From: DASXQK01 sp963757155
Lineage (GTDB): Bacteria > Pseudomonadota > Alphaproteobacteria > Dongiales > Dongiaceae
Length of the DNA stretch: 64,000 bases
Reading direction: 5' to 3'
Assembly: GCA_963757155.1 (NCBI GenBank)
Contig: CAVWQS010000013.1
Span: forward strand, 1-64,000
Position numbers and translations under genes: made by a program. The notes beneath the pieces were generated by a model. It saw nothing but the letters and a program-made list of their open reading frames with translations. It was not told where the DNA came from and searched no databases. Of the stretch, positions 47,970 to 55,815 are shown one piece after another (position 1 is the first letter of the stretch; every line of letters starts with the position of its first letter).

Positions 47970-48003
47970 TCGTCATTCCCGCGAAAACGGGAATCCAGGG
48001 CCG
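47970..48003. repeat. single-arm copy of palindromic family A
   Basis: CGTCATTCCCGCGAAAACGG followed by GAATCCAGGGCCG matches the left arm of the element at 22175 with one difference. The right arm is missing here, its place being taken by a different palindrome at 48025. Confidence 0.7.
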
Positions 48004-48024
48004 TCATGCGTGGTCTCGGACAAA

Positions 48025-48118
48025 AGGAAAGTAATTCACCACGGAGGCACGGAGGCCACGGAGGCGATGTCGTGCCTCTCCGTGCTCTCCGTGCCTCCGT
48101 GGTGAATGTTACTTTCTT
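48025..48118. repeat. dispersed palindromic element, family B
   Basis: Inverted arms containing TTCACCACGGAGGCACGGAG and its complement, with partly matching GGAAAGTAA flanks. The centre is also rich in CACGGAGG units. Translation gives the 'TTEARRARR' peptide familiar from a palindromic repeat found across unrelated bacteria. A second copy is at 50031. Confidence 0.75.
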
Positions 48119-48166
48119 CCGTAACACTGCGGGCGCGATGGCCCGTGCAACGAAGCAAGCCGCCTG

Positions 48167-48940
48167 ATGGCGGGCACCGACCGCAAGCGGGCCGCCGTGG
48201 GGGCGGGGCCGGCGATCATCCTGGTCGAGCCGCAGCTCGGCGAGAATATCGGGGCGGCGGCCCGGGCCATGCTCAATTGCGGCCTCACCGATCTGCGGCT
48301 GGTGAAGCCGCGCGACGGCTGGCCCAATCCCAAGGCGGTGGCCAATGCTTCCGGCGCCGATTCCGTCATCGAGGCGGCCCGGCTCTTCGACACGCCGGAA
48401 GCGGCAATCGCCGATCTGGAGCGGGTCTATGCCACCACCGCGCGACATCGCGGCATGATCAAGCGGGTGGTGACCCCGCGCCGCGCCGCAGCCGAGATGC
48501 GCAAGCGCATCGGCGCGGGCGAGGCCGTGGGTGTCCTCTTCGGGCCTGAGCGCATGGGGCTGGTGAATGAGCATGTGGCGCTGGCCGATGCCGTGATCTC
48601 CGTCCCTCTCAATCCCGGCTTTGCCTCCCTCAATCTCGGCCAGGCGGTGCTGCTGCTGGGCTATGAGTGGTTCCAGGCGGCGGACAAGACGCCGGCCAGC
48701 GAGCTGGTGACCAATGAGACGCGGCCGGCGGTGAAGGCCGAGCTCCTCAACTTCTTCGAGCATCTGGAGAAGGAGCTCGACGATTGCGGTTTCCTGCGCA
48801 ATGCCGAGAAGCGCCCCAGCATGGTGCGCAACATCCGCAACCTCTTCCAGCGCACGGGGCTCACCCATCAGGAGATCCGCACCCTCCACGGCATCGTCGC
48901 GGAGCTCGCGACCCATCGCCAGCGGCGGAAGCGCGGCTGA
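48167..48940 (+). CDS. trmJ: tRNA (cytidine/uridine-2'-O-)-methyltransferase TrmJ
   Basis: SPOUT-class methyltransferase modifying the ribose of tRNA position 32. The 257-residue protein has the family's motif 1 VEPQLGENIGAAARAMLNCG, motif 2 GVLFGPERMGLVNEHVALAD and motif 3 SVPLNPGFASLNLGQAVLLLGYEW forming the SAM-binding trefoil knot. The C-terminal helices (RNIRNLFQRTGLTHQEIRTLHGIV) are the TrmJ extension. Confidence 0.9.
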   Translation: MAGTDRKRAAVGAGPAIILVEPQLGENIGAAARAMLNCGLTDLRLVKPRDGWPNPKAVANASGADSVIEAARLFDTPEAAIADLERVYATTARHRGMIKRVVTPRRAAAEMRKRIGAGEAVGVLFGPERMGLVNEHVALADAVISVPLNPGFASLNLGQAVLLLGYEWFQAADKTPASELVTNETRPAVKAELLNFFEHLEKELDDCGFLRNAEKRPSMVRNIRNLFQRTGLTHQEIRTLHGIVAELATHRQRRKRG

Positions 48941-49011
48941 GCGGTCGCCGCTATCCCGGCAGCGAACAGATCCTTTGACGTAACCCATTGAAATATCGAG
49001 CTAGTCCGAGC

Positions 49012-49039
49012 TTGACAGCCGTCGGATGCCCACTATAGT
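49012..49039 (+). promoter_or_regulatory. strong sigma-70-type promoter of rpsD
   Basis: TTGACA at 49012-49017, a 16-base spacer and TATAGT at 49034-49039, nearly ideal. It lies about 130 bases before the rpsD start, leaving a long GC-rich leader that could carry a structured element. Confidence 0.8.
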
Positions 49040-49166
49040 GCGCCCACTTCCGAGCTGAGGGCGTCGTGCGTCCAAAAGGATCGTGGCGCCGCCCCGCCGC
49101 CGGGCTTTACCGGGCCGGACACTCGGGACATGAAACACAACCGTTGAACACGGAGTTTACCAAGCG

Positions 49167-49781
49167 ATGACGAAGCGCGCCGAATCCAAATACAAGATCG
49201 ATCGCCGTCTGGGCGTCAACCTCTGGGGCCGCCCCAAGAGCCCCTTCAATTCCCGCGAATATGGCCCCGGCCAGCATGGCCAGCGCCGCCGCAAGCCGAC
49301 CGACTACGGCACCCAGCTCATGGCCAAGCAGCGGCTCAAGGGCTATTACGGCAATATCGGCGAGCGTCAGTTCCGCCGCATCTATGAAGAGGCCGCGCGC
49401 CGCAAGGGCGACACCGGCGAAAACCTGGTGGGCCTGCTCGAGCGTCGTCTCGACACCGTCGTCTACCGCGCGAAATTCGTGCCCACGGTCTTCGCCGCCC
49501 GCCAGATCGTCAATCACGGCCATATCCGCGTCAACGGCAAGCGGGTCAACATCCCGTCCTACATGGTCAAGGACGGCGATGTGATCGAGCTGCGCGAGAA
49601 GTCGCGCGAGCTTGCCCTGGTGCTGGAAGCCGTGTCCTCCGGCGAGCGCGACGTGCCGGGCTATATCGATGCCGACCACAAGAAGATGCGCGCCACCTAC
49701 CTTCGCGCGCCGGGCCTGGCCGACATTCCCTATCCCGTGCAGATGAACCCCGCCATGGTGGTGGAGTTCTACTCCCGCTAA
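49167..49781 (+). CDS. rpsD: 30S ribosomal protein S4
   Basis: Primary 16S rRNA-binding protein that starts assembly of the small-subunit body. The 204-residue product begins TKRAESKYKIDRRLGVNLWG and has the S4 RNA-binding domain RRLDTVVYRAKFVPTVFAARQIVNHGHIRVNGKRVNIPSY (S4 motif), ending NPAMVVEFYSR. It is a single-gene unit here with its own promoter and terminator, the usual arrangement in alphaproteobacteria. Confidence 0.98.
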   Translation: MTKRAESKYKIDRRLGVNLWGRPKSPFNSREYGPGQHGQRRRKPTDYGTQLMAKQRLKGYYGNIGERQFRRIYEEAARRKGDTGENLVGLLERRLDTVVYRAKFVPTVFAARQIVNHGHIRVNGKRVNIPSYMVKDGDVIELREKSRELALVLEAVSSGERDVPGYIDADHKKMRATYLRAPGLADIPYPVQMNPAMVVEFYSR

Positions 49782-49809
49782 GCCATCGGCCTGTTCCAGA
49801 CCGCAACAC

Positions 49810-49847
49810 AACGACCGCGCCGGACCCCGGCGCGGTCGTTGGCTTTT
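49810..49847 (+). terminator. Rho-independent terminator of rpsD
   Basis: A perfect 14-base-pair stem (AACGACCGCGCCGG with its complement) with a three-base ACC loop, followed by GGCTTTT. It starts 28 bases after the rpsD stop codon. Confidence 0.9.
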
Positions 49848-49910
49848 GGGGGAAGGCGAGACGGGGATGGCCACCCTCTTCGTCATGGCCGGTCGGCCTC
49901 GCTCTCTTTG

Positions 49911-50210
49911 CCGTCATGGTCGAGCGGAGCCTGCCCCTGCGAAGGCAGGGGGCCGACCATCCACGAGCTTGCAAGCCGCAGGGCTGTGTTATCGATCATC
50001 CCGCGAGACCGCAGGTCAAGAATCCACCACGGAGACCCCGGAGTAGAAAGAACCTCCGCGACCTCCGTGCCTCCGTGGTGCAACTGTTCTTGACGGTGAC
50101 GGGGCCGGGACGATTGCGAATTGCGACGGAGCACCGCGTCCGAGATGGGCAAACTCGTGGATGGTCGGCCCCCTGCCTTCGCAGGGGCAGGCTCCGCTCG
50201 ACCATGACGG
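49911..50210. repeat. 300-bp composite palindrome with 57-bp perfect inverted arms
   Basis: Arms 49911-49967 and 50154-50210 are perfect inverted copies, each beginning CCGTCATGGTCGAGCGGAGC on its own strand. Within each arm the GCCTGCCCCTGCGAAGGCAGGGGGC segment is itself a palindrome. The centre contains a copy of family B (50031-50091). No gene is supported in this 495-base gap between rpsD and the disrupted hydrolase. Confidence 0.8.
50031..50091. repeat. family B palindrome nested inside the 57-bp inverted repeat
   Basis: CACCACGGAG at the left and CTCCGTGCCTCCGTGGTG at the right, the same arm wording as the element at 48025 but with a different centre. Confidence 0.7.
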
Positions 50211-50277
50211 CTGAGGGAGCGAGGGACAGCGTAAAACATCTCTATATGATTTCGCTAGCCGGGGAGGGGCGGACATC

Positions 50278-50673
50278 ATGAGGCAGGCGATCAGGGTTGC
50301 GACCGCGCTGGGGATTCTGGCCCTTGGCAGTCTTCTCATCACGCCACCGGCCAAAGCCGATGATTATCCCGCCGGCAATCGCAATTCCATGTGGAGCGAT
50401 CCCGCCACTTATATGATCGGCGCCTTCCGCCATATGGGCGAGATCTATCCCTCGCGCCCCGTGCGGCGCGCGGGCCCGATCTCCGATTTGCCGCGGGGTA
50501 CCCCTGTGGCGGCGCCCGCCTATGACGATGACGGCACGACCCGCCCGCTGGAGGATTACTTCGAGCGGGCCCGCGTCACGGGCTTCATCGTGCTGAAGGG
50601 CGGCAAGATCGTCTTCGAGCGCTATCGCCTCGGCGCCGACGAGAAATCCCTCTTTCCCCCCGAACCTATATAA
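50278..50673 (+). pseudogene. serine hydrolase (beta-lactamase family), 3' part replaced by the island
   Basis: Signal peptide (VATALGILALGSLLITPPAKA), then the N-terminal part of a beta-lactamase-related serine hydrolase: YMIGAFRHMGEIYPSRPVRR, YFERARVTGFIVLKGGKIVFERYRLGADEKSLF. In this family the next residues lead to the catalytic SxxK motif (a SVAKS-type sequence). Here the frame instead runs PPEP and stops. The break at about 50655 coincides with lower-GC sequence and an integrase gene. The gene therefore lacks its active site and marks the island's left junction. Confidence 0.8.
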
Positions 50674-50702
50674 TCATTGGTATATCTGGCTTTCCAAGCT
50701 TC

Positions 50703-50727
50703 CCTGGTATGGTTTATGGTATGGTTT
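50703..50727. repeat. tandem 12-base repeats near the integration junction
   Basis: GGTATGGTTTAT followed directly by GGTATGGTTTCT, about 50 bases inside the island and just before the integrase gene. Short direct repeats at this place are typical of integrase arm-binding sites. Confidence 0.45.
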
Positions 50728-50750
50728 CTGCATCACCCGGAGCTATGGCC

Positions 50751-52031
50751 ATGAAGCCGTATCGTCGCGATCCCAAGTTGCCGCCATACGTTAAAGAGCG
50801 CCGCGACCGAGGGCTATATGCAGTCCTCGAAGTGCCTAAGGATTTGCGGAAGGCCATGCGGCGGGACCGCTTCATCAAAAGCTTGGCCACCGAAGATCGC
50901 AAGTTAGCCGCACCTAGGGCGATGGCATGGGTGACGGAATGGCGGAAGCTTATCGCCGCAGCTCGACATGAACCGCCGCCCGAGGATGACGCTGCCTATT
51001 GGCGCAAGGCCCTACGCATGGCCAAGACGCCGAAGGAACGTGAGATGCTCGAATGGCAGATTGACGACAAAGCCTGGGAAATTGGGGACCACACCGACCC
51101 CAAGGCGGCAGATTTCTATTTCCGTGCGACTGGCCGGATTACTCCGTTCGCCGAACACCTTGACGATTGGCTAAAGACAAGCTCCTTCGCCCGCAAGACG
51201 GTGGCCATCTATCGGACTGACGTGCTGCGCTTCACCCAGGTTTTTCCGACAACCCAAGACGTGACCAAGCAGGGCGTCCGCCAATGGGTAATGGCGCTCA
51301 TGCAAGAGGATGGCCTGAAGGCTGGCACCGTGCGGCGCATCATGGCCAGTGTCCGGGGGTACTGGCGGTATCTGCAAAGCCTGGAAGTGGTGTCAGATGA
51401 TGCCGACCCGTTCGCCAAGCTTGAAGTAGCGCGCCATAGCAAGCGGCAGCCGGCACATAAGCGCAAACCATACGAGCCTAAGCAGGTGCGGTTGCTACTG
51501 GCGGCAGCTCAAGCCGATGGGCCGCTATGGGCAGCGATAGCCGTGGGGATGTACAGCGGGGCCAGGCTAGAGGAGATCTGTTCGCTCAAGGTGGCCGATG
51601 TCTCCCTGCGCGATGGCTCATTCAAGGTTCTGGCTTCCAAGACATCGGCGGGGGTAAGGACCGTGCCTGTCCATTCCGCTCTCAAGCCCATCCTCGCCAA
51701 GCTCATGCGCGAGAGCAAAGACGGCCATGTGATCGGCGGGTTGAATGCGAACAAGTATGGCTATCGAGGCCCGCAGATAGGCAAGCGTTTCTCGGCAATG
51801 AAGACGGCCATGGGGTACGGCGCCGATCTAAATTTCCACAGCTTGCGCCGCACCGTGGCTCACCAGCTAGAAGAGGCCGGCATACCCGAAGGCGTGTGCA
51901 TGGACATCCTGGGTCACGACAAAACAGACCATATGAGCTACGGGAGATATAGCGGGACGGTATCGCTGGCAGTAAAGCGGGAAGCCATCGAACGCTTGAG
52001 CTACGGCAACACCGTCACCGTACGCCGCTAG
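50751..52031 (+). CDS. tyrosine-type site-specific recombinase (integrase)
   Basis: Catalyses integration and excision of the island. The 426-residue protein has an N-terminal arm-binding/SAM-like region (about 1-220) and a C-terminal catalytic domain with the conserved residues: Arg in GMYSGARLEEICSL, Lys in KVLASKTSAGVRTVPV, HxxR in FHSLRRTVAHQL, His in MDILGHDKTDHMSYGRYSG with the nucleophile Tyr following. GGAG eight bases before 50751 supports the start. Its place at the junction is standard for islands. Confidence 0.92.
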   Translation: MKPYRRDPKLPPYVKERRDRGLYAVLEVPKDLRKAMRRDRFIKSLATEDRKLAAPRAMAWVTEWRKLIAAARHEPPPEDDAAYWRKALRMAKTPKEREMLEWQIDDKAWEIGDHTDPKAADFYFRATGRITPFAEHLDDWLKTSSFARKTVAIYRTDVLRFTQVFPTTQDVTKQGVRQWVMALMQEDGLKAGTVRRIMASVRGYWRYLQSLEVVSDDADPFAKLEVARHSKRQPAHKRKPYEPKQVRLLLAAAQADGPLWAAIAVGMYSGARLEEICSLKVADVSLRDGSFKVLASKTSAGVRTVPVHSALKPILAKLMRESKDGHVIGGLNANKYGYRGPQIGKRFSAMKTAMGYGADLNFHSLRRTVAHQLEEAGIPEGVCMDILGHDKTDHMSYGRYSGTVSLAVKREAIERLSYGNTVTVRR

Positions 52032-52127
52032 ATAGCCCCGTACCTTCGATTAGCCAGCGCTACAGAGGCAACTCGGCCATGGGGGTGGCGGCAGGTAGCC
52101 GAGAGAGCTTGACGGTACGGTGACTGA

Positions 52128-52165
52128 GAAAAGAAAACCCCCGACTGCATGCAACAAGCCGGGGG
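52128..52165 (-). terminator. Rho-independent terminator, minus strand
   Basis: On the minus strand CCGGGGGG... hairpin (stem CCCCCG/CGGGGG, 52138-52143 with 52160-52165) is followed by TTTTCTTTTC. It would end transcription coming from the right, for instance from the small membrane protein gene at 52537. Confidence 0.65.
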
Positions 52166-52536
52166 GAGGTTAGATAAGGGGTCGCCGAGACGGAGGTGCC
52201 CCGGGACATCTAAAAGTTGGTGGTTCAGGCAGGGGAGGTCAAGTCGAGGTCGTATCAAGGCCAGGGGCACCCTACGGTGGGTGCTGCTTAGGCAGGGCAG
52301 GGATACCGCACAGATAGGGGCCCATTGGCCATTAGCGACGCAGTAAGGGCCTCGGTTGCTACAGCAAGGCTTTTCCGATGCGCAACCGTTTCCCGTTGCC
52401 AGGCTCTACCGCTGCCCCGCTGGCATCTCGGGTCGACGGTGAGTTTGCTTTGTAAGTCGAGGCTGCCGAATAGATATCACGTATGCCCCGGCTACCGGAG
52501 CTGTACGGCTATCCCGAAGGTAAGGTTGAGACTGGC

Positions 52537-52875
52537 TTACGGCGCGCTGGAGACGATCATGCTTCCACAGCGTTCCAAGACGGCTAGCCTGTTGGCGTTT
52601 TGTTTGACCAGCTCAGGTTGCCCCAGGATCAGGTTGTCCGCTGCCTCCAAGACTGCCGCCCCGACAGCCACCTTTAGTCGTTCCCGTTCGTGGCTCACGG
52701 CCACAACTTGGGCGCTCCAGAACTCCTCAGTGCTGATGTTCGCACTAATCCACGCTCGCAACCCCTGGGGGCGGCATTGATCATCTAAAGCCACCCCGGC
52801 GGGCGGAATTGACACCAGCGCCACGAGCCCCACGAGCACAAACACCGCCATCCCAACCGCGCTCTTCCATTGCAT
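52537..52875 (-). CDS. small hypothetical protein with N-terminal membrane anchor
   Basis: A 112-residue product: one N-terminal hydrophobic helix (AVGMAVFVLVGLVALVSI), then a soluble helical part (WISANISTEEFWSAQVVAVSHERERLKVAVGAAV, LEAADNLILGQPELVKQNAN). AAGG lies four to seven bases before the ATG. The minus-strand terminator at 52128 lies downstream. No family recognised. Confidence 0.5.
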   Translation of the reverse strand: MQWKSAVGMAVFVLVGLVALVSIPPAGVALDDQCRPQGLRAWISANISTEEFWSAQVVAVSHERERLKVAVGAAVLEAADNLILGQPELVKQNANRLAVLERCGSMIVSSAP

Positions 52876-53982
52876 CGGACCTTTTCTTCAACCCCTCGCG
52901 AGTCGCCGTAAGCTCAACACGCCCGCTTCCTGCTAGGCCGATGCTTCCGGGCGATTATCCTACCTCCGTGAAACCACTGGCGACGCTACATGGGTGCCCG
53001 CACCCCCTAAATGCCCCACACCTTCAGGCGCACCGCGCTTTTCTTTGCGTTAGGACCAGAGAGCGAAGGCTATGTGAAGTTAGCCGCGAGAGCTTCGACG
53101 CCGCCACCGTATATGCGGGGACCAATCGAGACGGGGAGGTTCGACAGATGAGACGCCATGGATCGCTTCCGCTGTGGTGGTGGTGGCAATAGCCGCCAAG
53201 ACTTTTGACCAGGATTCCGCTGCCTCATATGTAGCCCCACCGTACCTGCTAGATGGCCCCCACAGCTTCGATTAGCCGACGCGCCAGAGGCATCTCGCGG
53301 TGGCTGTGGATTTTGTAGATCAGGGCTCGCCACCTGTTAGCCATGGCCACCCGCTTAGATCGCAATTATTCCAAGAGACCAATAGCCCTCGAACGAGTGG
53401 CCGCCAAGGATGACCCCCCTAGGGTTGGATGGCCCTAGGTTCCCAAGGCAAGGTGGTCACTCACGGAGCTGCCGCAGATCATCTCCTTCCCCTAGGTGGT
53501 CTGCGGTGGCTCTTTTTAGTTTCGGATTCGCAGCCCACAAAAGAAAAGCCCTAGCGAGGCGAGGGCATCCCAGGGATTGGCCGTTGGGAGATCCACCGCG
53601 AGAGCTTCAGTACCGCGCGATGACGGTGGCAAACCGGTCTAAGGCACGTTCCCGACCAAAGTTTGATCACGCAATGGTAACTTGAGGCGGCCCTCTTTGG
53701 GATCACGGTTGCAGCGTTGGGGAGTCCCCCGCTCCCCAGGGGCCACTGCCCATCACCTCCACCCCCAATCCCCGGTGAGACCGCAGTGGCCCCAACTCTT
53801 TCCCCCTTTAAAGTCACTCGTGGCAGCCCGGGGCTAGTGTGTACTCGCACATCTGGTAAGGGGAGCACCGGGGGGTGCCGCTGAGAAGCCAGCAAGGAAC
53901 ACCTGATCGAACCCAGGTAGCTCTTTCATGGCTTCTCAGCGCTCCCCCGGCTCAACCGCCGCAGGCTGGGGACATTCGGAGT
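52876..53982. other. island stretch of about 1.1 kb with no convincing gene
   Basis: Reading frames here are Pro/Arg-rich and lack ribosome sites. Some segments recur in degenerate form: CTTCGATTAGCC with a following CAGAGGCA appears at about 52045 and 53265, and CCGCGAGAGCTTC at about 53084 and 53598. A minus-strand terminator at 53539 implies transcription from the right. The sequence looks like decayed or rearranged accessory DNA. Confidence 0.45.
53539..53566 (-). terminator. Rho-independent terminator, minus strand
   Basis: Minus strand: stem GCCCT...AGGGC around CGCCTCGCT, then TTTTCTTTTG. No minus-strand gene is recognisable directly upstream. Confidence 0.55.
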
Positions 53983-54258
53983 ATGAAGCGAGAGCGGGAA
54001 CGTGAGCGGAAACGAGAGCGGGAACGTGAGCGGGAAAGAGAGCGGGAACATCCCCACCTCGGTGCGACCTATAAGATTACCTGCATGAACGACAGGAGCT
54101 ACGGGATCGAGGTCGCAATCCCTGACGCGTTCCCCGCCACGATAACAGGCCTGGCCACCAAAGAGGATGCTGAGCGCTGGATAGAACGCCACAGAAGTGA
54201 GATCGCTAAGGGCTTACCGCAGCGCATAAGATTCAACGCGGCGCGCCCGAAAGCCTAA
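53983..54258 (+). CDS. small protein with (Arg-Glu) repeat tract
   Basis: About 91 residues. The first ~23 are an almost uninterrupted RERERE run encoded by an imperfect 12-base DNA repeat (GAGCGGGAACGT-type units). The remainder is a compact domain, YKITCMNDRSYGIEVAIPD followed by FPATITGLATKEDAERWIERHRSEI, of a type common in small alphaproteobacterial proteins (beta strands, then a WIxxHR helix). The start is uncertain because GGAG is only one base before this ATG; the conserved part is beyond doubt coding in character. Confidence 0.5.
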   Translation: MKRERERERKREREREREREREHPHLGATYKITCMNDRSYGIEVAIPDAFPATITGLATKEDAERWIERHRSEIAKGLPQRIRFNAARPKA

Positions 54259-54443
54259 GGTATTTCGAGTATCGCCGGAACCATCTTGTTGGGGTGCCTT
54301 CCTCCGACATGGCGGAAAAGCCATCGCGGTTAGCGGCAAGTCTAGTCTGCATTCCTCTCTGAGGCCAAGCCGCCGCCCCCTTACGCCAATTGAGGCTCTC
54401 CTACCTCTGCGCTGACCGGTGGTTAGGAAGAGGCCTCTGGGAA

Positions 54444-54539
54444 ATGTTCGCCATCCTGCTCTGGGTGGCGATGTTGGCAGCACTTGTTGTGGCCATTTAC
54501 GAGTTCTTGAGTGCGGTTCACGGCTGGCAGCCTGATTAA
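54444..54539 (+). CDS. 31-residue single-pass membrane micro-protein
   Basis: Frame MFAILLWVAMLAAL then VVAIYEFLSAVHGWQPD with stop. One strong TM helix and a short polar tail; a GAAGAGG purine run lies about ten bases upstream. Lies between two divergent or convergent island genes. Existence rests on hydrophobicity and ribosome-site only. Confidence 0.4.
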   Translation: MFAILLWVAMLAALVVAIYEFLSAVHGWQPD

Positions 54540-54611
54540 ATGTCTGCGTCCTACCTCTCGCCAGGCTCAACCGGACTGCTTAGCTACCGGGACACGTCGC
54601 GGCCAAATTTC

Positions 54612-55601
54612 CTAGGGGTAGGCTGATCCTGAATTTAGGATCCACGTCGCTGGATTCCGTTGGATCGCATGGTCAATTATTGCCACCGCAGCACCGGGCC
54701 AGACAGCTCCCCGAGCCGACAGTTTGTCTAGCTCCTTCCTGATTGCAGTGGGCGACACTACCGCGTCCCGAGGAAGTGCGTTGTACATACCTCGCATCTC
54801 GCCCCAAAGGTTCCATCCCTGCTCCCATTTCGATGTAAGTTTTGGCGCGAAGCGACGTCGTACCCATGCAACAGCAAACCATACGAGGTTGAGTGCCAGC
54901 CACCCCGCCGCAATAACAAACCACCAGCCTCCGCGACTGAATTCCAGCGAAAGCCATATAGCGATTCCCGGAAGGACAAACGCTGTAAACCATCCTAGGG
55001 AGCGGTAGAAAAACTGCCGCTGTTTTGCCTCTTTCTGCATAGCGCTCAAATCACCTTTATGTGTGAGCGATGACAGCCAACTATATCCATCCGACGCGGG
55101 AGCTTTATTTTTCCAATCCACAGCAAACCCTACAATTTCCGCATAGAGGAGTGCGTCGAATATCATCCACTCGAATCTTCCAAACTCAAGCCATGGCCGT
55201 TGAATATAGCGAGCGGCAACGTCGCTCAGTTCCTCTTTGTCAATGGTCCGTAGTTGATCACCGGGAATGCTGGAGTACAGGGCGCCCGTGGGGTCCGTGT
55301 GTGTCCATAGACGGCAGAACTGTCGCGCCCATTCCTTCCGTTGCTTTTCGTCGGCTTTTTCGTCTGGCTCATTCCGATTTGTCACGTTGACCGCATCGCG
55401 AAAGCGATGAGCAAGGTCGATCGCATCGGAAAGACGAGCATCCGCGCCTTCTTCGACCTCTGCCACCTTCGCTGATTCTTCGAGGCTAAGCCGCGAGAAC
55501 TCCTCGAGCAAACTGCTGAAGGCGCTCCATCGCTCCCCGTAACATAGGCGCTGAATTTGCTGGTTTGCGGAACTTTTAAGGTAATCGTACTGGCCACTCA
55601 T
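54612..55601 (-). CDS. two-TM membrane protein with N-terminal helical domain, unknown family
   Basis: A 329-residue product. Residues 1-200 are soluble and mainly helical, with a charged segment (DEKADEKQRKEWARQFCRLW) and Trp-rich FGRFEWMIFDALLYAE. Two adjacent TM helices follow (FTAFVLPGIAIWLSLEF and WWFVIAAGWLALNLVWFAVAW), then a ~90-residue cytoplasmic tail. It starts 49 bases after the stop of the split deoxyribosyltransferase-like gene on the same strand, so the two probably formed one operon. Membrane partners of this layout occur in anti-phage systems, but I cannot name this family. Confidence 0.7.
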   Translation of the reverse strand: MSGQYDYLKSSANQQIQRLCYGERWSAFSSLLEEFSRLSLEESAKVAEVEEGADARLSDAIDLAHRFRDAVNVTNRNEPDEKADEKQRKEWARQFCRLWTHTDPTGALYSSIPGDQLRTIDKEELSDVAARYIQRPWLEFGRFEWMIFDALLYAEIVGFAVDWKNKAPASDGYSWLSSLTHKGDLSAMQKEAKQRQFFYRSLGWFTAFVLPGIAIWLSLEFSRGGWWFVIAAGWLALNLVWFAVAWVRRRFAPKLTSKWEQGWNLWGEMRGMYNALPRDAVVSPTAIRKELDKLSARGAVWPGAAVAIIDHAIQRNPATWILNSGSAYP

Positions 55602-55815
55602 GGGCGCTTTTCCCCTCTCGCGACACTATCGCGGAGCGTCCTTCCGACACTCAAAACGGAATGTCGTCCAGCTTCAACGTTAGATTGATCGTGGTGTCGA
55701 GATTTCCTTTTGCAGTACTCACGCGAATAAGCACAAAGCCGTTTAACTTATAGCTATCCTCCAGTACTTGGCCTAGGTAGGTGCTTGCGAGGAGTTTCCG
55801 GCCTTCTAGCCACAT

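Noticed and set aside
53070..53333. An 87-codon minus-strand frame in the island
   Set aside because: Pro/Arg/Ser-rich, no ribosome site, overlaps degenerate repeats.
53995..54060. Repeat array in the island as a possible CRISPR
   Set aside because: Simple GAGCGGGAACGT microsatellite without unique spacers.
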